DNA of 64,000 nucleotides, from contig SJOL01006586.1 in the NCBI GenBank assembly GCA_004794785.1, forward strand, positions 1,134,823 through 1,198,822, read 5' to 3'. A model generated the notes under the pieces. It was not told the origin of the DNA and made no database searches. It saw nothing but the letters and a program-made list of their open reading frames with translations. Each line of letters starts with the position of its first letter. The stretch's first letter is position 1. The position numbers and the translations under genes were made by a program. The DNA comes from Opisthorchis felineus (taxonomy: Eukaryota; Platyhelminthes; Trematoda; Opisthorchiida; Opisthorchiidae). Below are positions 55,552 to 64,000 of this stretch, piece by piece.

Positions 55552-56600
55552 ACAACACTCAGGCCAGAACGCGCACTGTACAGAAACTTATTGAATTTTT
55601 CGTACTAAAGCGAGCGCACAAATTCCGACAAGACTTGCAGCCACTGTGCCTCACGGCCCACCATTGTTCTCTTATCTTACAGCCCATTGATTGTATATTA
55701 CTCGAAAATCTGGCTGTATACACGCAATCCGGGAAAGTCCACTTTGATAATGTGGCCAACCACGGCCTGGAGAATGCAAACGGCCGCCTGGAAAAAAAGC
55801 CGCACCCCTCAGGCACACTAGAGAATTCCATACAGAAAGTGTCCTGACACACCGAGTGGCGTCTGCGGGAATATGAGGTGCACACGTTATATCGTTGAGA
55901 CCGAGGGAAAATCCCTGAGAGCGATGGCTACGTTCTGAACGTTGACTGTCTAGTGGCTTTGTATGCATGTTACTTCGTTTTGAAACACTTTGGACAGCGC
56001 TACCCATGGCTGCACTGTCGTAGCGTTGTAACAAACAAGTTGAGGTCAATCTACAGTAACTAACTTATAGTTCCTGATGCAAACACCCAGGTGCTCACAG
56101 ACGGCTGGCACATGCTGGAGAATGCAAATGCTCCCTCTACCGGGCGATGTGGCTCCACAGCATCCATTTGTTCTCTGTATGTAGAGACCCTTCAATTTTA
56201 AGCAGTAAAAACATTCTTCACATGTGTTCTCATGGGTTGCTTCCCCACCCCTCAACTGTGTCTGCCGGATTACAACCTGCCGGAACAAGATGTACCCCTT
56301 ACAACTGTTCCCAAGCCACCGCCGATGGCCTGTGTAAACAACTAAACAGAGTGGTGGATAAGCTTCAGGGGCTACAACCCAGGAGGGCCACATCCGTCGT
56401 TAAGCAGTTGATTGTTCAGCCGCAAACACTGACGCACCAAACCTCGACGCCTGCAACTGACGGCTTGCAGTCCGTGCTCGGGGGCACTGCACCTCAACCC
56501 AGGTTGCAGTCTAGGAACAGACTTGGAATTTCGTGTGCTTTGTGACCGGCAGACTAGTACCAGTGACCGCTGGTGTGCAGCCGATGGCGTATCATATCAC
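55552..56600 (+). pseudogene. SWIM-finger transposase relic, second half
   Basis: Continues the split copy: VQKLIEFFVLKRAHKFRQDL, then VHFDNVANHGLENANGRLEK and TLENSIQKV, matching LAVHAQSRIVHFGNVTKHML in the copy at 63480-63560. A SWIM-type finger CKCSLYRAMWLHSIH lies at 56123-56167; the third metal ligand (CxC...CxH) is replaced by serine. Stops interrupt the frame. The final part to about 56700 has further cysteines (CCDGEPCPQCGDALQACP). Confidence 0.65.
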
Positions 56601-56989
56601 ATTGACTGTTGTGATGGTGAACCTTGCCCGCAGTGCGGTGATGCTCTTCAGGCTTGTCCAACAGGTGAGTCAGCAGGTGAATAATTTGTTTTCGGTTCTT
56701 AGCTCCTGTCAAATCCAGAAAACGCAAACCTGTGCTTGCTAACCGGTCCGCAAAGAGGGCGTCTTATGATGTTGACCTAGACCAAAGCATACAGTCCCAG
56801 AAGTCCGTGTGCGTTCGTCTTTCCGGCTCCAAGGAGGAGCTATTGGACACCCGTGAGTTAATGTCTTACTAGTAGGACCAACGCTGTAGAGCGCTAGCTA
56901 GTGGAAAGATAAGACAATGAGTTCGTGTAGCTTATTGGGCCCAAAAGAGCCAGACTGTTCGTCTGGTAATGAGACCTTGGGCACATGTA

Positions 56990-57670
56990 AGTCTCTTGTT
57001 TTTTTGGACTTTATAGTCAGCTGGCACTAAGCTACAAGAAATCACGCAATGTCTGTAATCTGTTGAGGATGGCGTTGTGCAAGCAAGCTTCTACGAAGTT
57101 GCGTCGTTGAGTAGCGCTTTCACCTTGTTGATGTAGTCCGGTTAGTCCATGATCACTGGTAGGCGTCCCTTGTCTGCTGGTAGAATCACTATGTTTTCAT
57201 CCTTCTTCAGATTGTTCATCGCTTCTCCTTTGTTGGGAAACACGTTCTAAGGTTTGTTGCGTGTGATGGCCGGAATGACGGTTCGCCAAAATTGTTGTTG
57301 AGCATTTTCGTCGAGTCCGATAGATTTCATCGCTGCTTCCAGGCTGGCTAAATATTTTAGGTTTGTCGCATTTTTGAAGTTGAAGTTGAGCCTATTGATG
57401 AGAACGCTTTCTTCAGCTTCTGTGAGTTGCCTTTTGGACAGATTTCTTATTCAGGCTTTGTTGCGATTGCTTTTGTACTCGTGTGTTCTATTCAGCCCGA
57501 AGAATTTGCTCTCCAGATGAGCCTTCTTGTTTCTACCAATGGATGTAAAGCTTCGTTCTATCGCCGTGCTGAGTTGCTCTCCCATCGACGTCAATGGGAG
57601 ACTTTCGACACATTACCAACAGGCTTCCAAGACATTGTCGCCACTAAAATGCTTGCTTTGTATGGTGAGT
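56990..57670 (-). pseudogene. Penelope-like element reverse transcriptase, N-terminal relic
   Basis: Minus-strand reading gives KRQLTEAEESVLINRLNFNF near 57440-57370, then NVFPNKGEAMNNLKKDENIV and ILPADKGRLPVIMD near 57190-57145, the conserved start of Penelope-like RTs. A stop follows directly (DxPDYINKV), and other stops occur. Catalytic RT and GIY-YIG parts are absent here. Confidence 0.75.
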
Positions 57671-58974
57671 AGTGCTCCCGGTTTGTCATCCGCTTGCTTC
57701 ATAGTGATATTTTGATAATCCTATTTATATCTTCCAGTTTCGGACGTCAATAGCTCAATGAACACTGTGCGCGCATCCCGGCAGGACGTGTGCACTATTC
57801 AAGATGACCAATAAAATGCAACTTATCATGCCGTACAATTTGGACATTTGGGTTTTCTCCCGTAGAGATAGATGGGAGCGCTTTGGCTTGTTGATTAGGC
57901 ATCTTGGACTCCTGGCCGCATGTTATTCGTGTGCATTAGCTAGGATCGTTCAGCTGTCCTCTATTATCGAAGACATGGTCATCCTGACATATTGTGCCAG
58001 TTACAGTGGAGAACTCTGCTGCTTACCACCAAACTTGCATATGTTATCAACATCTGCAAACTTTACGTTCTTCTCACCTCTTACGATTTACCTGAAAATA
58101 ACGAATGCGTCTTCCGCAATGATAACTCGGAATAGCAACTATCGAGGTCCCTGAACACATAATTCGGTATTCGACCGATCAAGCATATACAAATAGAAAA
58201 ATTTATTACAAGAGTAGCATCTCCGCATATTTTGCACCCACAAGGACCATGTAGTATATAGAAAGCTGAACGAGTTTTTTCAGCTGCAGAACTATCTGCA
58301 AATTTAGTCCATTTTAAGTGATTCACGTTTTACCGCAATTCGCCGTATCTTACCACCTTAGGCACCGTTTTCAAAGTCGGTGGCAAATAATAAACTTGAA
58401 GATTCGCTCATTTAAAAAATCACGCATGCAGATAAATGGCAAAACTATTCGTTATACATAGAAACTTTTCGATATGAAGTGGTATCCTTAAAAATGTCGT
58501 AACTGCGAGAATTTATCTCCATTGTGCGAATACTGAGTGGCGAGAGAAAGAAGGAAATCAAATCTAAGCACATATAAGCGCTCCGCAGTGTTCTTCAAGT
58601 GACAGGTAACATATACAAATAATACAATGTAAATTCTTCCTAGGTGGTTGTTTGAATAACGATTGTATGCGTTGTACTCGTTAGACGTAACAGATCAGAC
58701 GAATTTGTCCACCGAACTTCGATGCAACATTTGCGCAGATCACCTTGCGTTCATTATAATGATCAAAGACAACTTGATGCATTGCGCAATACCGATACGA
58801 GTGTCCATCTCCGTGGAGGATTCCCATTCTTGAATGTGCGAAACTAGTCATAGGATAATGCAGCGTTTTGAGAAATCTGCTTGTGAGTGACCAGCATTCC
58901 GATGAGCTATATTTCCCATTGGAAAGCATCACTTGGCTGGATTACGTCATAAAACCTGACACTGACTGAAAATA
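57671..58974. other. No recognised gene
   Basis: Open frames at 57804-58154 (+) and 58681-58932 (-) have no known relatives. Confidence 0.45.
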
Positions 58975-58984
58975 AGGCCATTAA

Positions 58985-59420
58985 TTGCCCCTCATCATGA
59001 CAACTGCACGCGCGATCACCCACCTTGGCTGCTTGGCGTAACTGATAGGCCCGTTACTTTGTGCGATGCTGATTGAGGCCCCAACTATGCATGTTGGCTA
59101 ACGACGGCCCTCCGTACTCACAACTGTACGCGTTGTCGCCTACCTTGGCCATTTATTGTAACTTTCAGGCACATACCTATGGGCGCCACTAATTACGAGG
59201 CACTAACTATGCACGATAGCCTGATGCGATGACCAACGGCGACCCTTCTTTGCTCCAAATGTATCCGTCGTCAATCTCCTCGGCTATTTATCGTAAATGC
59301 TAGGTTCATGTCCATGTGCGACGTTGATTATGAAGCCTCATCGATGCGTGATAACTTAATCCAGTTACCAAGGATGGACCTTCATACTCATAACTGTGTT
59401 TTGTCGCTCGGCCATGCTCC
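58985..59420. repeat. Diverged tandem repeat, about 3.5 units of 120-135 bp
   Basis: Corresponding landmarks (caactgcacgcg, caactgtacgcg, ccaaatgtatccg, taactgtgttttg) begin near 59001, 59121, 59255 and 59391. Between them recur ccaccttggc-, ttaytgtaac- and actatgcatg/actatgcacg-like segments. Units differ considerably, so the array is old. Confidence 0.75.
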
Positions 59421-59812
59421 AGCTTAAAAATTACCAAACCACCTTTTCAAAATCTTTTTCTTTCCTGAATGGACTGGTACAACTATAATAGGTAGCCACT
59501 CTGTTTCGTCTTCCGTATACCAGTTTCACTCCATGGTAAATTTGAAGTGAGACACGCATATTGGATTTAATCCCGTTTGTACCTTCGGTAAAACAGTTCA
59601 GACGTCCTAATCTTATAAAGCCACTCTTATATCTTGCCCAATTAGTCCCATTACCAATAATGAATAATCCATGTGCACACCGAAGTTAAAGCTAGAGAGG
59701 GATATATGCAAGGACGGTCAAGTGTAATAGACTGTCCGAATACATCCCATTATAATCTATCCAAATGCACGAGCGTTTATAAAGGCTAACTACTGATACG
59801 ATTACTTTCCGA

Positions 59813-60193
59813 TTATGATAATGATCGGACTGAGGACTGCAAGGTATATACCATCTCATAACCCCGGATCAAATAGCCCTCAACCCGCATCCAAGTAACG
59901 TGCATCAGCACAATCCCACCGGTCCAGTCTTTGTCCTCCAAGTGGTCGATCCACTCTGACTGCCCACAATCCATCCTCCTAATGCGCCTTGTCCGCCCAT
60001 TTACATGTGTCTTACCAGATAGGCCTCCTCGATCGTTACCCGGCCCTAAACCTCCACCAAATCTTTTTTGTATCATGTCCCCCCTTTTGCAACTCAAGTC
60101 ACCGACGACGAGAACAACTGCACGGTTGACGACTATCCTTTCAACGGCATGCCCTCCTCCTAAAGACCTTTTCTGACCCATGCTAAGCCTCAC
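59813..60193 (-). pseudogene. Possible SGNH-hydrolase-like domain of a LINE ORF1
   Basis: A 126-codon open frame. VVLVVGDLSCKRGDMIQKRF resembles the GDS block, and GGIVLMHVTWMRV the later HVGTND-type block of SGNH esterase folds that occur in ORF1 of some CR1-type LINEs. The catalytic serine would be leucine. The resemblance is by eye only, so other origins are possible. Confidence 0.3.
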
Positions 60194-62399
60194 ATTCTAC
60201 CTTTTGCAGGAGAGAAAACAGAAAAATAAAGAGAAAGTAGCTTTTGTCGAGCGCATCTGCCGCTGGATTGAGCTTTCCGTGGTTGTAGTGTAGGAGAGAG
60301 AGATAATCTTTAAGTTGTAATACCATTTTGGTGCATAACAGAGTGCAACATGCCGTCTCGTGTGTACCTTAACAGACTCACCAAACGCACGTAATGTAAC
60401 ACTCCTGATGCAATTCGTTTTGCAAAACCTCTACGTTCTCCCTTAGGCTGTTATGCACCATGCTGGGGTTGTCTCATCCTTCAAACTTTCAACACGACCA
60501 TGCATCCCACGTTTTTCTCGGATTTCTTGTCCCTGCGTGCTTCAAACTACTAATTTCTCTAGATTCACCCACCTTTCCCTACCACCCTCTTTCATCGGGC
60601 AGGTAATATCAGCAATTCATCCATATCCACAGTTAATATGCTACTGTTCACAATAGCATCTAACTGGTAACTTGTTTACTCCTTTAGCTCCCTCACCTAC
60701 TTCCTGACGGCTCGTTATTGAACCGTTCCAAAGCACCCTGCGATGATTTTCCAACCGCCTTTTTTGACTAAGCAATCTACAAAAAGTAACGATCTTACCA
60801 CCCCAAATGTTTACCAGTTAATCACTCCCTTTTGCATGAGCATACTGCGAAGTCATGTACGATTGAACCACGATTTTTGGGAACAGGCTTCTCACGCCTC
60901 TGCACTTCCTGTCCACTTTTATTAACAATTACGCAACGAGCTATTAATTTAATGATACCCGCTTAGTTAATGCAAGTCCCTCACATTCAAATACGGCCAC
61001 ATCCGTTGGTTTCGACAGCATACCGTCATTTTATGCTATGTCCACCTGAATATCAATTATCGTTTTTTGAATCGGACACTGTCCCCTCATACGGTAGTTA
61101 GAAATTTTAAGACCCTTAGATGCCAGCTATTTTGGGCCGCAGTCTAACTTATGCCTACGTACCCTTTAGACAAAACCTTTGGACACTTTTTCCCATTAGG
61201 ATTCCCTAAAGTTGACGGGGCTGTTTTATTACCTCGTCTAAATAACAGCAATTAACCGCCTTTTGCCTTCGATGGACCCAAGAATTTCTTTGATCCATGC
61301 TGGTCACAATTTGTCACCATTTCCATTCCAATCTTAATACCCGGAAAACCCCAACTAACTCACCCAAGATGTTTACGTACTAGGCTGTCCACTGACGCAA
61401 GCACGACACCGCGACGACGGTACCGCGGCTGCCATACCCAGTATTGCTTGCCCGTAGTTCACCATATCCATCTGTACTATTTTCCGACCGACCCTGTTCC
61501 ATGCTCCAAGAGTCCGTCTCAATCCGCTGAATTTATGCCAGAACTCCAAATTACTGACTGCCCTATTGTACTGTCTGCTCGTGCTGCCAACAAACCTGCT
61601 AATTCATCTCATAGTACTAACAAAGTGTCGGTATACTGGTGAAGATAAAAACTTGCCATGTGCCGGATAGAGCGCGCGCTGATTGTCAGACTTACTAGCC
61701 GCGACGAATTACTTGGTGTCGTCTGGCGGAACGACTACTGCAGTGACAGGAAATTTCTTTCACCCACTAGCCGATTTCCCGCAAGCCAGATGGCGCGTGC
61801 GTCCGAATTGAGTTTGCCCATAATTCACTTGACCAAACTTCTACGGGAAGAAGTTGGTTAGTAATTCATCTGAGCGGGTGAGCCAATCAGTTGCTTGAGT
61901 TTGGTCCGTGTGTGTATTGACTCTCCCTCAACTCAATTGGTATACTGCATACCAATCAAGAAATAAAATTTCTATCATTGAAACCCAATAGTGACAACTG
62001 GAAGTCACGTTTGGCCATAGGCGTTCATATCCTCACTGCCCAACCCTCATCCGGCATATACAATTATCTCCATACCTTTGTGTTAAAACGCTGCATTCCT
62101 CTGTATCTGTGCAAAAAGTAAAACACATCAAAATCTGCCTCACTTCCGTCAGTCTGTTTAATTAATATTACTTCGTAATATTTTGGGCGCATTCATTTTT
62201 AAGGTTGCGCTGTCATGCCGCATCCAGTTGTGGGCTTGAACTCAGGTGTTTGTTGAGGAATTGGTGACTGTCCGATTTTCATTCTTTAAAGCATGTGGGG
62301 AGGTTTTAAATGAAAAAATGAGGAAAAACTACGTAGTATTTGTGAGCGGAGTGGTTATAAAAGCATCACCGCTGCGTTTGTTGCAGTTTGGGATGCTAT
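60194..62399. other. Pyrimidine-rich repeat region
   Basis: No gene recognised. The plus strand is visibly C/T-rich, like 53300-54150, and 61385-61545 matches 53915-54110 (shared ctgccatacccactttgct-like and caatctgctgaacc-like stretches). Probably remains of one repeat family. Confidence 0.45.
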
Positions 62400-63720
62400 A
62401 AATGCAGCAGGGGACCCCTGAAGCAAAACGAAACTCGGGGAATCAAGCGAAACCAGTAAGACGACCGCATTTGCTAATGATAAGCTGCAAAGGAGGCGTC
62501 GGGTTTCCAGTCCGGTTGTGTCCAAGCAGACAAGGCAACCAGCCACCTCTCGTCATCTTCAACCTGATCTTAAGGTGTCTGTATAATACGACCGGTTATC
62601 TGTAAGCCATCGGCAAACCAAAGGGGAGATGAGCACCTGCAGGGTTCTGCTGAACTATATAATGCGTACGTTCGAAGTGCGTCAGTTTGTAGCCGATGAA
62701 TTCGGCAAGGTTTATACCAATCCGGACATCCACAAACACCACGAGAAGTGTCGGCCGGCTACGTTGAGTAAGTGGCGGATAGTTTGGATTATTACTCGAT
62801 GATGTCTTTGGTGCCACCAAAGCTCCGCTAGTCTGGGCGAGCACCTGTGTTGCAGTCCGAAGAATAGCATTACAGCCGCACGCTTCCACACGTGGCAGCA
62901 TCTATCGCTGTTTTAGCGTTTCCCGGACGTCGTAAATGTCAATAGAACACATCTGGATTTGGGTGAGTCTTCTTAAATCAACTAAAGTATGACACGCAGT
63001 CAGGAACTCCACACCTTCCTGATCACAGAGAACAAGGGTACCGGGCGTCCGGTCATGTATCGCTTTGGGAAGACGAACAGTTTGCTCCTATGAGTGGGCT
63101 TCTTGGCTTGTTCATGGAGATGACGGGCGATCGGCATCATGTAAAGACGTTCATCATAGACAAATAAGCGGCACAAATGCAGGTAGTCAGAGTCGTGATT
63201 GGCTTTGATACAGTGTTGTGCTATGTTCATACTCGCAGATCTATGAGGAAGCAAGTACTTATCATACAACGTCCGTGCATTTTGGTCACAGACAATTTCT
63301 GCCAACATCCGACATATTCCACAGCGTCGCTGGTCTAGACAATTCTGTGCAGGTGGCTCTGTTTAGCATAATACTAGCACACAGATTCCGCCATGACCTA
63401 CAAGCACTGCGCAACACTGGCTTACGATTCGCCTCAACTCACGGCCTATCGGATTTACAGCTCAACCAAGTTGGCTGTGCATGCACAATCTCGGATAGTC
63501 CACTTTGGCAATGTGACCAAACATATGCTGTAGAATGTCAAGGGTTGCCTAAAGAAGCGGGTGCATCGCTCAGACAGTGGCAGACATCATGCAAGAACTG
63601 CTTAAGCACGCTTAGTGGGTCATGCGAGGATAAAAGATGCATATGTTGCATCATTGTGGCTGAAAAAATCCCGGAAGGGGCGGTCATTTTCCAAAAGAAT
63701 CCACAGGATATTTGGCCCAC
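62400..63720 (+). pseudogene. SWIM-finger transposase relic, second copy
   Basis: Plus-strand pieces in the expected order: FVADEFGKVYTNPDIHKHHE near 62680-62745, GTGRPVMYRFGKT near 63040, FDTVLCYVHTR near 63205-63235, then HRFRHDLQA, LAVHAQSRIVHFGNVTKHML and CLKKRVHRS. Stops separate them. The DNA is not interrupted between the GRPVMY and FRxDLQ blocks, unlike the copy at 52761-56600. The SWIM finger is not evident. Confidence 0.65.
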
Positions 63721-63780
63721 CTGTATTTATTTGTTTTTGGAATTCAAAACAGTTCAAAGCAGTAAGCAACATGATTTATA

Positions 63781-63870
63781 GATTCTCAGAAAAGTTTGGA
63801 AACAATCGGTAGATTTATTGCTGGGCAACGTTTCGCTTTTGACACAAAAGCTTCGTCAGGCCAAGTGACT
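63781..63870 (-). mobile_element. Penelope-like element terminal segment with hammerhead-like motif
   Basis: The minus strand reads CCTGACGAAGCTTTTG, a GTGTC loop, AAAAGC, then GAAACGTTG and GCAATAAATC. This is the conserved Penelope-like terminal signature, in which CTGANGA and GAAA are hammerhead core pieces around a 6-bp stem. The element appears to start here and run leftward or be truncated. Confidence 0.5.
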
Positions 63871-64000
63871 AGGTTACGAGGTTGATCGAGATTTAAGGCG
63901 GAAGGAGAACCAATCATCTAAGTCAAGCTAAATCTCTGTTGGGTGTCGACCGAAGGATTTTGTGTGTTAGGGTGGGTGACCAAGTGTTGGACCGATGGGG

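Noticed and set aside
55559..56393. Minus frames of 108-125 codons
   Set aside because: Antisense shadows of the plus-strand transposase relic.
1..64000. CRISPR arrays, rRNA genes, functional tRNA genes, bacterial operon signals
   Set aside because: None seen. tRNA-like segments belong to SINEs, and gene structure is eukaryotic throughout.

Overview
This window is flatworm nuclear DNA, almost certainly from a trematode fluke and possibly an opisthorchiid such as Clonorchis or Opisthorchis. The reasons are two intron-rich animal genes, an LTR retrotransposon of the CsRn1 type (first described in Clonorchis), RTE- and CR1-like LINEs, Penelope-like elements, SWIM-finger transposon relics and a tRNA-derived SINE. 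The exact species is inference.

Layout. 1-3780 (- strand): a Ty3/Gypsy element cut by the window edge. Its gag and pol frames are both fully open, and they join at what looks like a textbook -1 frameshift site. 4130-6240 (- strand): a decayed RTE-like LINE with a SINE inside it. 7178-36293 (+ strand): a nearly complete COG1 gene (Golgi tethering complex subunit 1) reconstructed as 17 exons with matching splice phases; at least one exon between 22704 and 26530 is not found. Its first four introns are only 33-44 nt, and later ones reach 4.7 kb and are filled with LINE, SINE, Penelope-like and transposon debris. 40667-50712 (- strand): seven exons of CCDC113 (CFAP263), a ciliary coiled-coil protein, convergent with COG1; the last short exon is not found. 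50863-64000: a mobile-element graveyard containing a CR1-like LINE (-), two copies of a SWIM-finger transposase relic (+), one of them split by a 2.2 kb insert that carries a large near-identical palindrome, a Penelope-like RT relic (-), a diverged 120-135 bp tandem repeat and pyrimidine-rich repeats.

The two host genes have unrelated jobs (Golgi vesicle tethering; cilium and axoneme), and nothing suggests an operon. The most interesting observations are the gag-pol frameshift signal, the hammerhead-ribozyme-like motif at 22947-22996, the homogenised palindrome at 54233-55500, the tiny 5' introns of COG1, and an old SINE whose T-rich tail lies just before the exon 16 splice acceptor. All exon boundaries come from splice consensus, phase and resemblance to animal orthologues. 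No search or transcript data were available.
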